A DNA stretch of 64,000 bases from Croceicoccus pelagius (GTDB taxonomy: Bacteria > Pseudomonadota > Alphaproteobacteria > Sphingomonadales > Sphingomonadaceae): contig NZ_LYWY01000019.1 in NCBI RefSeq assembly GCF_001661915.1, forward strand, positions 1 through 64,000. The letters are read 5' to 3'. This document shows, piece by piece, positions 34,944 through 44,345 of the stretch. Both the position numbers and the translations under genes were made by a program. Below the pieces are notes generated by a model. It made no database searches. It saw nothing but the letters and a program-made list of their open reading frames with translations, and was not told the origin of the DNA. Position 1 is the stretch's first letter. Every line of letters begins with the position of its first letter.

Positions 34944-35471
34944 ATGCTATTGAAGACCAAGACCGCGACGCTTCTTCTGACCCTGTGCGCGCCGCTCGCC
35001 CTCGGGGCCTGCGGATCGGACGCGCCAGAGCCGGTGGAGACCGAAGCCGTCGACGTTCCTGTCGCTGCGGATGCGCCAGAAGGCGTTTCGCTGACCGGCG
35101 CCGAGGTCCGCATGCCCGCCGTTTCGGGCCGACCGGGCGTCGCCTATTTCACCATAGCATCGGAAACGCCGCGCACGATCGCATCGGTCAGCGTGCTGGG
35201 GGCAGAGCGTAGCGAGATTCACGAAACCAATATGGTCGATGGCAAAATGACGATGGCCGTAGTCGATACGATCGATCTGCAGCCGGGCGAGCCGCTGAAC
35301 TTTCAGCCCGGCGGCTATCACGTGATGCTGTTCGACATGGACGCGACGATCGCCCCCGGCAGTACCGCCGATGTCACGATTTCTTTCGCCGACGGTGACA
35401 AGGCCTCAATCCAGGCGCCGGTCACCGGCGCTGGCGGGATGGATCACTCCGCCATGGAGGGCATGGACTGA
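34944..35471 (+). CDS. Copper chaperone PCu(A)C-like lipoprotein
   Basis: 175 residues from ATG 34944 (the longer frame runs into the dnaK promoter). A lipoprotein signal ends LALGAC (Cys23). The PCu(A)C domain carries the HxxxM-type copper ligands SEIHETNM and MTM, with the late GGYHVMLFDM. The His/Met-rich tail (GGMDHSAMEGMD) could add metal affinity. Such proteins hand copper to cytochrome oxidase CuA in the periplasm. No oxidase gene is nearby. Confidence 0.85.
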   Translation: MLLKTKTATLLLTLCAPLALGACGSDAPEPVETEAVDVPVAADAPEGVSLTGAEVRMPAVSGRPGVAYFTIASETPRTIASVSVLGAERSEIHETNMVDGKMTMAVVDTIDLQPGEPLNFQPGGYHVMLFDMDATIAPGSTADVTISFADGDKASIQAPVTGAGGMDHSAMEGMD

Positions 35472-35476
35472 GCGGC

Positions 35477-35971
35477 ATGACGAAGCCGGTTCACGCCTGC
35501 CCTGCCGGCGGAACGCGGGGACTGACGGACGGGGAGAAAGCCCTCGTCCGCTCGGTCTTCGGCGCGGCGGTCGATGTCGAACCGGTGACGATCAGGCGCA
35601 AACGCTGGTTCCCGTTTCAGCCCGCCAACACCGCGATGGCCCCGATGGGACACATCCACTTTCCGGCAGAGCATGTCGCCTATCACGACGACTTTTCTGC
35701 CGGACCGGTGACTTCACAGGGCCTGTTCATTCACGAGATGACGCATGTCTGGCAGGCGCAGGAAAAGGGACGATTCTGGCTTCCCCTTATGCGGCATCCG
35801 TTCTGCCGCTACGACTACGCGGTGCGCCCTGGGCAACCGCTTCATAAATACGGCATCGAGCAGCAGGCGGAAATCGTGCGTCACGCGTTCCTGTTGCGCA
35901 ATGGCTACAAGTTGCGGGGCGCTCCGCCATTGGCGCAGCTAGAATCTATTCTGCCGTTTACTGGGGCTTAA
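35477..35971 (+). CDS. HExxH protein of the sphingomonad vgr-related type
   Basis: 164 residues. HEMTHVWQ (His86, Glu87, His90) resembles a zinc-metallopeptidase site. The conserved block MGHIHFPAEHVAYHDDFSAG precedes it. There is no signal peptide, and a possible third ligand is a Glu in IEQQAEIVRHAFLL. I recall homologues annotated as vgr-related in sphingomonads; a link to type VI secretion is not shown. It follows the copper chaperone gene by five bases, so the two may be co-transcribed. Confidence 0.7.
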   Translation: MTKPVHACPAGGTRGLTDGEKALVRSVFGAAVDVEPVTIRRKRWFPFQPANTAMAPMGHIHFPAEHVAYHDDFSAGPVTSQGLFIHEMTHVWQAQEKGRFWLPLMRHPFCRYDYAVRPGQPLHKYGIEQQAEIVRHAFLLRNGYKLRGAPPLAQLESILPFTGA

Positions 35972-35996
35972 AGAATAGCCGCGCACACGTTCGGTC

Positions 35997-36494
35997 ATGA
36001 CCGAAGACGATTTCCATGTGAGCCGTAGCCGTTATCTGAACTCGATCTCGAAGGTCGAACAGCAGATTGTGCGCATAATGCGCCTTGCCGATCTCAAGGT
36101 CGAAAAGCTTGGACTTGGCTTGAACCTTCGCAGCTTGAAGAACGCCAAACCGTCCTGCAGGCTTTCAAAAGAACATTTCGCCAAGTTGGGAGGGATCGCG
36201 GAGGAACTCGCCTCAATCCTCGAGGAACGCGCCGACATCGTTCATGGTCAATTACGTATCGTGAAGATCGATGGCGAGGCCATGGCTCTTTTCAGCAATC
36301 CGCAGTCTGCGAAAACAGACCAGTCACAACTGGTCCGCATGATTTCCCTCGATGGATTTTCTCAGGCCGCGGCACGCGCAAACAAGCTTGCAGACCAGCT
36401 CAAGAAGCTTGGTTTGCCCACCAAACCAAAAGCAAAGGCGCCGCAGCAAAGCGGCGCCCCTACCGTCATTCCAATTCGCGTCGAAGCTCAATAA
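35997..36494 (+). CDS. Hypothetical protein (165 residues)
   Basis: No family recognised. It is hydrophilic and helical, with charged stretches (LKVEKLGLGLNLRSLKNAK, LGGIAEELASILEERADIV) and a basic Ala/Pro-rich tail (KPKAKAPQQSGAP). There is no signal peptide or membrane segment. Its base composition is visibly less GC-rich than the flanking genes. It overlaps the convergent glycine-zipper gene by seven bases. A structural or stress-related role cannot be inferred. Confidence 0.6.
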   Translation: MTEDDFHVSRSRYLNSISKVEQQIVRIMRLADLKVEKLGLGLNLRSLKNAKPSCRLSKEHFAKLGGIAEELASILEERADIVHGQLRIVKIDGEAMALFSNPQSAKTDQSQLVRMISLDGFSQAAARANKLADQLKKLGLPTKPKAKAPQQSGAPTVIPIRVEAQ

Positions 36495-36781
36495 CGCGGA
36501 TCGACCGGATAGCCCGCGGTCCCGTAGCAATCGTCGTCAAGACGGCCATCACGGTCGTAGCCGTCACAGTTGTCGTCCTTGTCGATGAAATAGCCGCCCG
36601 CTGCACCAGCGGCGGCACCGACTGCAGCCGCCGTACCGACATCGGCGCCGGTCACGGCACCAACGGCAGCACCCGCAGCGGCGCCGACAGCGGCGCCTTC
36701 GACGGCGTAGTTATCCGCACAGCCTGCTGTCGCCAGCGCGGCGGCGGCAAGGGCGGGAATGGCAAAAGTCCTGGTCTTCAT
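36488..36781 (-). CDS. Glycine-zipper lipoprotein
   Basis: 97 residues from ATG 36781, with AAGGAGA seven bases upstream. A lipoprotein signal ends ATAGC. It is followed by a Gly/Ala zipper (EGAAVGAAAGAAVGAVTGADVG and onward), then an acidic tail rich in Asp and Cys (DKDDNCDGYDRDGRLDDDCYG). This type sits in the outer membrane and is often under general stress control. A GGAAC-N16-CGTA box lies upstream. Confidence 0.8.
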   Translation of the reverse strand: MKTRTFAIPALAAAALATAGCADNYAVEGAAVGAAAGAAVGAVTGADVGTAAAVGAAAGAAGGYFIDKDDNCDGYDRDGRLDDDCYGTAGYPVDPRY

Positions 36782-36814
36782 CGTAACGTCTCCTTCGCCC
36801 CCGTTCATGAACCT

Positions 36815-36839
36815 TACGGAACGGGGCCAGGGAAGTTCC
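36815..36839 (-). promoter_or_regulatory. EcfG-like promoter of the glycine-zipper gene
   Basis: On the minus strand GGAAC (36839-36835), a 16-base spacer, then CGTA (36818-36815). This differs from the EcfG consensus in the last base. It lies 34 bp upstream of the ATG at 36781. Weaker than the match at 10563. Confidence 0.5.
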
Positions 36840-36879
36840 GAAAAAGACCGGACTTTTTTGTATCAGCCTTGCGAAGCGA

Positions 36880-37452
36880 TCAAGGTTTGCGCGCGACGCC
36901 GACCATGGCGGGGCGGAGCAGGCGGTCCTTGATCATGTAGCCGGCTTGCATTTCCTGGATGACCGTACCGGGTTCGGCATCGTCGCTCGGGATCTCGACC
37001 ATCGCCTGGTGCTGATTCGGGTCCAGCGGCATGCCCATTGCGGCGATGCGCGTGATGCCGTGCTGGCCGAAAACCGTCTCGATCTCGCGGCCCGTGGCCT
37101 CGATCCCTGCGACAAGACCCTTCATTTTCTCGTCCTCGCGCATATCGGCGGGGATCGCATCGAGCGCGCGGGCAAGGTTGTCCGAGACCGAAAGGATGTC
37201 GCGGGCAAAGCCGGTCGCGGCATAGGCGCGCGCGTCCGCCACGTCCTTTTCCATCCGGCGGCGCACGTTCTGTGTTTCGGCGCGGGCGTAAAGAACCTGC
37301 TGCTTGGCCTCTGCCAGCTCTTCCTCAAGCGCTGCGATACGTTCTTCGTCCGCGGCCAGTTCCTCGGTCGCCTCGGTATCGTCCAGCATCTCTTCGGGCA
37401 CGCCCTTGAGTTCGTTTTCAACCGCTTCGTCGCGGGTGCGTTCTTCGCTCAT
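36880..37452 (-). CDS. grpE: Nucleotide exchange factor GrpE
   Basis: 190 residues. A long acidic coiled coil (EELAADEERIAALEEELAEAKQQVLYARAETQNVRRRMEKD) is followed by the beta domain with NPNQHQAMVEI-like DPNQHQAMVEIPSDD and PGTVIQEMQAGYMIKDRLLRPAMVGV. It releases ADP from DnaK. It lies 39 bp after hrcA and is likely co-transcribed with it. Confidence 0.96.
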   Translation of the reverse strand: MSEERTRDEAVENELKGVPEEMLDDTEATEELAADEERIAALEEELAEAKQQVLYARAETQNVRRRMEKDVADARAYAATGFARDILSVSDNLARALDAIPADMREDEKMKGLVAGIEATGREIETVFGQHGITRIAAMGMPLDPNQHQAMVEIPSDDAEPGTVIQEMQAGYMIKDRLLRPAMVGVARKP

Positions 37453-37491
37453 CGCTCTAGATATGTCCTGTAACTAAAATCTGCCCCGAAC

Positions 37492-38553
37492 TCAGCCGGG
37501 ACCGGAAAAACGCCCGAGGCTTCGCCCGAGGCTCCGTGCAGTGAAATCCACCATGGGGACGAGCCGCGCGTAATTCAACCGCGTGGGGCCGATCACGCCA
37601 ACGACTCCGATCACTCGCCCTTCCCTGTCGCGATAGGGTGAAGCGATCACGGACGAGCCGGAAAGCGAGAACAGCTTGTTCTCCGACCCGATAAAAATCC
37701 GCGCCGAATCCGCATCGCGCGCCGAAGCGAGGAGCGCGGCCACCTGCTCCGAGCGTTCGATATCGTCGATCAGCGAACGAACGCGCTCCAGATCCTCGAT
37801 CGCAGTTTCATCTAGAAGGTTCGCCTGACCGCGCACGATCAACACGGGACGCCGCGCCGCATCCTCGGTCCAGACCGCCAGCCCCCGCTCGACAAGATCG
37901 CGAGCCGCGGCATCGAGCGAGGCGCGCTCTCCTGCCAACTCGCGCTTAACCGCCGCAACAGCCTCAGCCAGCGTGCGCCCTGCCATCTGCGCGGAAATGT
38001 AGTTCCCCGCCTGCTCCAGCGCCGAAGAATCGGTGCCCGGCGGCAGGTCCAAAACGCGGTTCTCGATCGCGCCGTCTTCCCCGACGAGAACTGCGAGCGC
38101 ACGTCCATTGCCCAGCGGTACGAGACTCATCTGCGAAAGGCTCGGTTCGCACGCCGGGACCATGACGACACCCGCACATGCCGAAAGGCTCGACAGCATA
38201 GCCGACGTCTTTGCCAACGCGTCTTCGACAGGACCGGGCCGCGCCAGTTCGCGCTCGATCGCGATACGCTCTGCCTGACTGGGCTCTGCCACCTGCATCA
38301 TGCCATCGACAAACAGCCTCAGCCCCGATTCGGTCGGCATCCGGCCCGCACTGGTATGAGGCGCGGCGAGCAGCCCAAGCCGTTCAAGATCGGCAAGGAC
38401 CGAGCGGATCGAGGCAGGCGACAGGTTGATCCCCTCCGCCGTTGCCAGCGCCTTCGATCCGACCGGCTGACCGGAATCGAGGTAGCCCTCGACCACGAGA
38501 CGGAAGATCTCGCGTGCACGGTCGTTCATCTCGTTGAGCGGCAAGCTTGGCAT
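37492..38553 (-). CDS. hrcA: Heat-inducible transcription repressor HrcA
   Basis: 353 residues. An N-terminal winged helix (REIFRLVVEGYLDSGQPVGSKALA) and SPASIRSVLADLERLGLL are followed by a GAF-like domain (RIFIGSENKLF) and a late dimerisation part ending in SLGRFSGPG. HrcA normally binds CIRCE inverted repeats before heat-shock operons, with GroEL as its partner. No CIRCE was seen in this window. Operon hrcA-grpE as in many bacteria. Confidence 0.95.
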   Translation of the reverse strand: MPSLPLNEMNDRAREIFRLVVEGYLDSGQPVGSKALATAEGINLSPASIRSVLADLERLGLLAAPHTSAGRMPTESGLRLFVDGMMQVAEPSQAERIAIERELARPGPVEDALAKTSAMLSSLSACAGVVMVPACEPSLSQMSLVPLGNGRALAVLVGEDGAIENRVLDLPPGTDSSALEQAGNYISAQMAGRTLAEAVAAVKRELAGERASLDAAARDLVERGLAVWTEDAARRPVLIVRGQANLLDETAIEDLERVRSLIDDIERSEQVAALLASARDADSARIFIGSENKLFSLSGSSVIASPYRDREGRVIGVVGVIGPTRLNYARLVPMVDFTARSLGRSLGRFSGPG

Positions 38554-38645
38554 AGGCCTTATTTAAGGCCTCCCCTTGCGGCCTCAAGCCCGTGTAGCCT
38601 AACGCCGCGTGGAATACCTGAGGACATCACAAGGAATCACTGAAA

Positions 38646-39359
38646 ATGCGCCCATCCGGCCGCGCCGCAGACGAGATGCGGGCGATCACCATCGAAACCG
38701 GCTTCACCAAGCACGCTGAAGGCTCCTGCCTGATCAGCTTTGGCGAAACCCGCGTGCTTTGCACCGCCAGCATCGAAGAGCGTCTACCGCCTTGGCTGCG
38801 CGGCAAGGGCGAAGGCTGGGTCACGGGCGAATACTCGATGCTGCCCCGCGCCACGCATACCCGCGGCAGCCGTGAAGCGGCCAAGGGCAAGCAGTCGGGC
38901 CGCACGCAGGAAATCCAGCGTCTGATCGGCCGTAGTTTGCGCGCCGTGACCGACCTCAAGAAGCTGGGCGAGCGCCAGATCACGCTCGACTGCGACGTTC
39001 TGCAAGCCGACGGCGGCACACGTACCGCTTCGATCAGCGGTGCCTGGGTTGCCCTGCGCCTTGCGGTTCAAGGCCTGATGGACAGTGGCGCGATCAAGGA
39101 AGACCCGCTGACCCGGAAAGTCGCGGCGGTTTCCTGCGGCATCTTCAAGGGCACGCCGGTCCTCGACCTCGACTATGACGAGGATTCGAACGCCGATGCC
39201 GACGCGAACTTCGTCCTGATCGAAGGCGGCCAGATCGCCGAAGTTCAGGCAACCGCGGAAGGCGCGACTTACGACGAGGAAGGCCTGCTGCGCCTCCTGC
39301 GTCTGGCCCGCACCGGCTGTGACGACATCTTCAAGGCACAGGACGCCGCGGTTCGATGA
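38646..39359 (+). CDS. rph: Ribonuclease PH
   Basis: 237 residues. The family signatures [49 protein letters not shown] and [17 protein letters not shown] are intact. It trims tRNA 3' ends phosphorolytically. It starts 92 bp from the divergent hrcA and overlaps rdgB by four bases. Confidence 0.97.
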   Translation: MRPSGRAADEMRAITIETGFTKHAEGSCLISFGETRVLCTASIEERLPPWLRGKGEGWVTGEYSMLPRATHTRGSREAAKGKQSGRTQEIQRLIGRSLRAVTDLKKLGERQITLDCDVLQADGGTRTASISGAWVALRLAVQGLMDSGAIKEDPLTRKVAAVSCGIFKGTPVLDLDYDEDSNADADANFVLIEGGQIAEVQATAEGATYDEEGLLRLLRLARTGCDDIFKAQDAAVR

Positions 39360-39991
39360 CCGATAATCCCCGTCTCGGTTCCGGCAAGCTGGTCATCGCC
39401 ACGCACAACGCGGGCAAGCTGAAGGAAATCTCGGCCCTGCTTGCGCCCTATGGCGTCGACTGCATCTCGGCAGGCTCTCTGGGCCTGCCCGAACCGCCCG
39501 AGACGGGGACGACTTTCGTCGAAAACGCGCTGATCAAGGCGCGGGCGGCGGCTCAGGCTTCGCAGATTGTCAGCCTTGCCGACGATTCGGGGTTGTCAGT
39601 CGCAGCGCTCGACGGGCGCCCCGGCGTCTATACCGCCGATTGGGCGGAGCGTCAGTGGTTCGAAGGATCGGCGGGCCGCGACTGGTACATGGCTATGGGA
39701 AAGGTCGAGGGTATGCTGGCCGAGCAAGGCCCCGATGCGCCGCGCGATGCTTGGTTCTCGTGCGTTCTGGCCATCGCATGGCCCGACGGGTGCGAGGCGG
39801 TTTACGAGGGCCGTGTCGATGGCACGCTCACTTGGCCGCCGCGGGGAACGATGGGCTTTGGATACGATCCGGTCTTCGTGCCAAAAGGCCGCGACGTGAC
39901 GTTCGCCGAGCTTCAGCCCGAGGAAAAGCACGGCATGAGCCACCGCGCCGACGCATTCCGCAAGCTCGTCGCCGAGCAGTTCGGAGCCTAG
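39356..39991 (+). CDS. rdgB: dITP/XTP pyrophosphatase (RdgB/HAM1)
   Basis: 211 residues. The substrate loop lies in [13 protein letters not shown], and metal and catalytic residues in [18 protein letters not shown] and [18 protein letters not shown]. The late [12 protein letters not shown] and [14 protein letters not shown] are typical. It removes inosine and xanthosine triphosphates. The ATG overlaps the rph stop (ATGA). It ends over the last four bases of the convergent CAP gene. Confidence 0.97.
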   Translation: MTDNPRLGSGKLVIATHNAGKLKEISALLAPYGVDCISAGSLGLPEPPETGTTFVENALIKARAAAQASQIVSLADDSGLSVAALDGRPGVYTADWAERQWFEGSAGRDWYMAMGKVEGMLAEQGPDAPRDAWFSCVLAIAWPDGCEAVYEGRVDGTLTWPPRGTMGFGYDPVFVPKGRDVTFAELQPEEKHGMSHRADAFRKLVAEQFGA

Positions 39992-40542
39992 AGAACGGGT
40001 TTCCCGTAAGTGTTACCGGCGGGCCAGTAGCGGCAGACGAGCCAGTCGTTGCCGCCACCCGGCGCGACGGCGCAGCCGACTTCGGTCGTCTCGCGCCAGA
40101 TCAGCTGGGTGTAGTGGCCGACATCGCGCCACTGGCCGGTGCGGCTGACGTTGGGGAAATTACCGCGCTTGAAGTGGCGCTTTTCGTCGACCATGCCCTC
40201 GATCATCTCCTCGGCGGAGTAGAAACCGGCACGGCCTGCCCAAAGGTTCTCGCCCGCCCCGCCTCGTTCGGCGTGGTTGGCGTGGACGAGCGTCTTGCCC
40301 TTGGACAACTTGCGTGCATAGCCCTGTGCCTCAGCAGCGAGCTTGGGGCTCCAGCGGAGTTGGGGCACACCGACGCGGCGGCGTTCCTCGTTGTGGGCTT
40401 CGAGCAGGCGATCGGCGAAATTGCCGGGACCGACTTCTTCAACCCAGCCCCGTTCGCGCGACGATGCGACGCCGGCTGCAAATGTCGATATGATTGCGAC
40501 TGCGCCCGCCACGGCGAGCGTCTTTGCTGTGACCCGTCCCAT
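39988..40542 (-). CDS. Secreted CAP/SCP-domain protein
   Basis: 184 residues with an N-terminal export signal (KTLAVAGAVAIISTFAAGVASS). The CAP domain carries LLEAHNEERRRVGVPQL, the histidine in KTLVHANH and the signature HYTQLIWRETTEVGCAVA. Family members bind lipids or metals in the envelope; bacterial roles are mostly unknown. It faces rdgB and diverges from hemW by 48 bp. Confidence 0.88.
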   Translation of the reverse strand: MGRVTAKTLAVAGAVAIISTFAAGVASSRERGWVEEVGPGNFADRLLEAHNEERRRVGVPQLRWSPKLAAEAQGYARKLSKGKTLVHANHAERGGAGENLWAGRAGFYSAEEMIEGMVDEKRHFKRGNFPNVSRTGQWRDVGHYTQLIWRETTEVGCAVAPGGGNDWLVCRYWPAGNTYGKPVL

Positions 40543-40590
40543 GGGCTAGGATATTGACTCCAGCCGGTTAACAGGCGCTGAAAGGAACTC

Positions 40591-41745
40591 ATGGCGCTCG
40601 CGCTTTACATTCACTGGCCCTTCTGCCTGAAGAAATGCCCGTACTGCGACTTCAACAGCCACGTGCGCGCAGAAGTCGACACCGGCACATGGGAAATGGC
40701 GCTGCTGGCCGACATGGCCCATGAGGCCGCGATCACCGGCCGGCAGAAACTGGGCTCGATCTTCTTTGGCGGCGGCACACCTTCGCTGATGCCTCCGGCG
40801 CTGGTCGAGAAACTGATCAAGCGGGCCAGCGAACTCTGGGACTTTGCCCCGAATATCGAGATCACGCTGGAAGCAAACCCGTCGAGCGTGGAGGCAGCGC
40901 GCTTCGCCGATCTGGCCATTGCTGGGATCAATCGGACTTCACTCGGCCTGCAAAGTCTTGATGACAACGCTCTGAAATTTCTTGGTCGTTTGCACGATGC
41001 CAAGGAAGGCATTGCCGCGCTCGAAGTCGCGCAGAACCACTTCGAGCGGGTGAGCTTCGACCTCATCTATGCCCGCCCGGGTCAGACGATGGCGCAATGG
41101 CAATCGGAACTGGGCACGGCGCTGGCATTCGGCACGGGGCACCTCTCGCTCTATCAGCTGACGATCGAACCGGGCACGCGCTTTGCGACCGACTTCAGGC
41201 AGGGCAAATTCGAGCTTCCGGACGAGGATCTGGCCAGCGATCTTTATGCAATGACCCGCACGCGCACAAAGACAGCGGGACTGCCAGCCTACGAAATCAG
41301 CAATCACGCAAGGCCCGGCGAAGAGAGCCGCCACAACCTGACGTACTGGCATTACTGGGACTATGCCGGGATCGGCCCCGGCGCGCATGGCCGGCGTGGC
41401 GGGGTGGCAACGCAGCGCCATCGCAAGCCCGAAAACTACCTCAAGGCAGCCGCTGAAATGGGCCACGGCATTTCCGAGGAACGCGCCCTTCCCGCTGCCG
41501 AACAGGCGGCAGAGGCGCTGATGATGGGCCTGCGCCTTGCAGAGGGGATAGACGCCCCCGCCCTCGCCCGCAGATTCGGCTTGCGAGAGGATGCGGTCGT
41601 CGACCAGATGCGCGCAGAGCTTTGCACCAGGCTCGGCCTTATTGCGCGTGAAGGTGGTCGTCTGCGCGTGACCGGCAGGGGCATGGTAGTTCTCGATAGC
41701 GTGCTGGCCGAGATCGCCGGACCGGACCTCATGGATACGCGATGA
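40591..41745 (+). CDS. hemW: Radical SAM heme chaperone HemW
   Basis: 384 residues. The cluster-binding motif CLKKCPYC is at 12-19, preceded by YIHWPF. The HemW-type heme motif lies in HNLTYWHYWDYAGIGPGAHG, and the HemN C-terminal domain follows. The N-terminal extension of HemN proper, needed for coproporphyrinogen oxidation, is missing, so I call it HemW rather than HemN. Its stop overlaps the xerC start (ATGA). Confidence 0.92.
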   Translation: MALALYIHWPFCLKKCPYCDFNSHVRAEVDTGTWEMALLADMAHEAAITGRQKLGSIFFGGGTPSLMPPALVEKLIKRASELWDFAPNIEITLEANPSSVEAARFADLAIAGINRTSLGLQSLDDNALKFLGRLHDAKEGIAALEVAQNHFERVSFDLIYARPGQTMAQWQSELGTALAFGTGHLSLYQLTIEPGTRFATDFRQGKFELPDEDLASDLYAMTRTRTKTAGLPAYEISNHARPGEESRHNLTYWHYWDYAGIGPGAHGRRGGVATQRHRKPENYLKAAAEMGHGISEERALPAAEQAAEALMMGLRLAEGIDAPALARRFGLREDAVVDQMRAELCTRLGLIAREGGRLRVTGRGMVVLDSVLAEIAGPDLMDTR

Positions 41746-42665
41746 CCGGGCCCGACCTGGACTTTCGAGCCGAGCGTATCTTGTCGACCTGGCACAGCCA
41801 CCTCTCTCACAACTTGCGCCGGTCCGAACATACGGTGCGCGCCTATGTTGCAGCGGCAGAGCGGCTCTTGCGATTCGACGGTGTCGAGCCCGAATGGCAG
41901 CCCCTCGGAATGTCTGATCAGACCCTGCTGCGCCGCTTTATGGCGGCCCGCCGCGTCGATGGACTATCAAACACATCGGCAGCCCGAGAATTGTCCGCAA
42001 TTCGAAGTTTTGTAAAGTTCTGCCAACAACAGACTGGTTTGGAACGTCTTTCTCCGCCGCGTATGCGCGGGCCGCGCGTGAAAAAGGGCATTCCCCGTGC
42101 CGTAACGCCGGACGACGCCGTGAACCTTGCGATGACGGTCGAGGAAGACGCCGCCGAACCCTGGATCGGCGCGCGGGATCGGGCGGTTCTACTGCTGCTC
42201 TACGGTTCGGGACTTCGTATTGCCGAGGCGCTATCGCTGAACGGCGATGCCTTGCCTTTGGGCGATACGCTGGTCGTGAAGGGCAAGGGCGGGAAAGAGC
42301 GCACGGTTCCGATCCTCCCCCTCGTCCGCGATGCCGTTGCCGCTTACGTTCAGGCGACGCCCTATACGCTCAATCCGCAACAGGCGCTGTTCCGCGGCGC
42401 ACGGGGCGGAAGGCTTGCCCAGGGGGTGGTTCAGCGCGCAACGGCACGGGCGAGGCAGGCGCTGGGTCTCCCACCCTCGGCCACGCCCCATGCGCTCAGG
42501 CACAGTTTTGCGACACACCTTCTGGCGGCGGGCGCGGATCTGCGGAGCCTGCAGGAGCTACTGGGCCATGCAAGCCTTGGGTCGACCCAGATCTATACGA
42601 AAGTAGACGCGGCGACCTTGCTGGACGTTTATCGCAACGCGCATCCGCGCGAGGACGCGGACTGA
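41742..42665 (+). CDS. xerC: Tyrosine recombinase XerC
   Basis: 307 residues. The N-terminal SAM-like core-binding domain is followed by the catalytic domain: Arg159 (SGLRIAEAL), the KGKGGKER hairpin around 180-186, HALRH (His250, Arg253), LGHASLGSTQIYTKV (His276, Tyr285). It acts with XerD at dif, and a dif site lies 40 kb to the left. C rather than D is inferred from the overall pattern and lack of a XerD-type context; the two are hard to tell apart by eye. Confidence 0.9.
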   Translation: MTGPDLDFRAERILSTWHSHLSHNLRRSEHTVRAYVAAAERLLRFDGVEPEWQPLGMSDQTLLRRFMAARRVDGLSNTSAARELSAIRSFVKFCQQQTGLERLSPPRMRGPRVKKGIPRAVTPDDAVNLAMTVEEDAAEPWIGARDRAVLLLLYGSGLRIAEALSLNGDALPLGDTLVVKGKGGKERTVPILPLVRDAVAAYVQATPYTLNPQQALFRGARGGRLAQGVVQRATARARQALGLPPSATPHALRHSFATHLLAAGADLRSLQELLGHASLGSTQIYTKVDAATLLDVYRNAHPREDAD

Positions 42666-43286
42666 TTACTCCGCAGGCTCGCCCGGGGGCGACTTTGGCT
42701 GCCATGTGATCACGCGGTAGGCGTACCAGATGGCTCCGAGCACGATCAGGCCGAGAACGATGTAACCGAGCACATCTTCGAACCCGGTAATCCAGCCGGC
42801 TAGCAGCGTCGCGCTGCCGATCAAGGCAGCGTTCCAGATCGCCGAGCCAAGGAACGTGAAGATCAGGAAACGCCAGGTCCCCATGCAGGCAAGGCCAGCC
42901 GGGAGAGAGATGATGGTACGCATCAATGGCGAGAAACGCAGGAAGAACACGACCCACTGGCCATGCTTCTGAAAGAACCGAGAGCTGCGTTCGATATCGG
43001 ACCACTCCAGCGTCAGCCAGCGGCCGTGCTTTTCAACGAAGGGCTGGAGCCGTTTGTAACCGAGCTTGTGGCCAATGTAGAACCACATGTAGTTGCCGAC
43101 CGTCGCGCCAAGCGTGCCCCAGAACAGGACCGGCCAGAACGATAAACGACCCGCATGAACGCCCACACCGGCGACGCCCATGATGACTTCGCTGGGGATC
43201 GGTGGAAACACGTTTTCCAGCGCCATCAGGATGGCGATGCCGAGATAGCCTCCGCCTTCGATAAGCTGGACGATTAGGTCGTTCAT
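42666..43286 (-). CDS. DedA-family membrane protein
   Basis: 206 residues from ATG 43286 (the frame continues to a TTG at 43304). The pattern ALENVFPPIPSEVIMGVAGVG and FFLRFSPLMRTIISLPAGLACM with several membrane helices is DedA/SNARE-associated (VTT) type. The family helps recycle undecaprenyl phosphate or phospholipids across the membrane. It directly abuts the convergent xerC stop. Confidence 0.88.
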   Translation of the reverse strand: MNDLIVQLIEGGGYLGIAILMALENVFPPIPSEVIMGVAGVGVHAGRLSFWPVLFWGTLGATVGNYMWFYIGHKLGYKRLQPFVEKHGRWLTLEWSDIERSSRFFQKHGQWVVFFLRFSPLMRTIISLPAGLACMGTWRFLIFTFLGSAIWNAALIGSATLLAGWITGFEDVLGYIVLGLIVLGAIWYAYRVITWQPKSPPGEPAE

Positions 43287-43338
43287 AACCGTTCCAACGG
43301 GCAAGAGCGCAGAAAGCTCCGGCGCCCTGCCCCGAAGT

Positions 43339-44322
43339 TCAGTCCGCCTGCCGCGCTGCTACGCGGCCTTCGATCGCGTCCCAGATCATGCCCGAGGTGT
43401 CGGTGCCGTTGAATTTGTCGATCGCGACGATGCCGGTTGGGCTGGTCACATTGATCTCGGTCAGCCACTTGCCGCCGATGACGTCGATGCCGACAAAGAC
43501 GAGGCCCAGTTCCTTCAGCTGCGGGCCCATGGCGGCGCAGATTTCCCTCTCGGTCTCGGTAAGGTCCGTCGCTTCGGCATAACCGCCCTGTGCGAGGTTG
43601 GAGCGAAATTCGCCCTCGCCCGGTTTGCGATTGATCGCGCCCGCGACTTCGCCGTCGACCAGAACGATGCGCTTGTCGCCCTTGGATACGTCGGGAAGGA
43701 ACGGCTGGACCATGAAGGGCTCGGGCCAGGTCTGGAGGAACATTTCGACCAGCGCGGAAAGGTTTGCCCGGTCCTCGCCCACGCGGAAGACAGCCTTGCC
43801 GCCATTGCCGTGGAGCGGCTTGATCACGATGCCGCCGTGCTCGGCCATGAAGTCGCGCACATCCTCGATCCGGCGGGTGATGAGTGTCGGCGGCATGAAT
43901 CGTGCAAAATCGAGTACATAGACCTTCTCGGGTGCATTCCTTACCGAGACGGGATCGTTCACGATCAGGGTTTCGTGCCTGATCCTTTCGAGCAGCCAGG
44001 TGCCGGTGAGATAGCCGATGTCGAACGGCGGATCCTGGCGCATGAGGATGACGTCGATCTCGCTACCAAGGTCGACGGTCCGATGCTCGCCCAATTCGAA
44101 ATGATCGCCCTCGACGCGTTGAACATTTACAGGCGCGGCCCATGCGGTAACGCGGCCTCCTCCCTTCCCGTCCGACTTCCATGCCAACGTGCGAACATCA
44201 TAGTGATAGAGTTCATGACCGCGCGCCTGCGCCGATAGCATGAGCGCGAAGCTTGAATCCCCGCCGATGTTGATCGAATCCATCGGGTCCATCTGGACGG
44301 CGACGCGCAGCGGTTTGGTCAC
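43339..44322 (-). CDS. gshB: Glutathione synthetase
   Basis: 327 residues. An N-terminal PMDSINIGGDSSFALMLSAQARGHEL and the ATP-grasp domain with IVIKPLHGNGGKAVFRV, PEPFMVQPFLPDV, GAINRKPGEGEFRSNLAQGG and ITEINVTSPTG-like LTEINVTSPTGI. It adds glycine to gamma-glutamylcysteine. It lies 23 bp after the YraN gene in the rsmI-yraN-gshB series found in many alphaproteobacteria. Confidence 0.95.
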   Translation of the reverse strand: MTKPLRVAVQMDPMDSINIGGDSSFALMLSAQARGHELYHYDVRTLAWKSDGKGGGRVTAWAAPVNVQRVEGDHFELGEHRTVDLGSEIDVILMRQDPPFDIGYLTGTWLLERIRHETLIVNDPVSVRNAPEKVYVLDFARFMPPTLITRRIEDVRDFMAEHGGIVIKPLHGNGGKAVFRVGEDRANLSALVEMFLQTWPEPFMVQPFLPDVSKGDKRIVLVDGEVAGAINRKPGEGEFRSNLAQGGYAEATDLTETEREICAAMGPQLKELGLVFVGIDVIGGKWLTEINVTSPTGIVAIDKFNGTDTSGMIWDAIEGRVAARQAD

Positions 44323-44345
44323 GATTATTTCCCTATGATCGCCGG

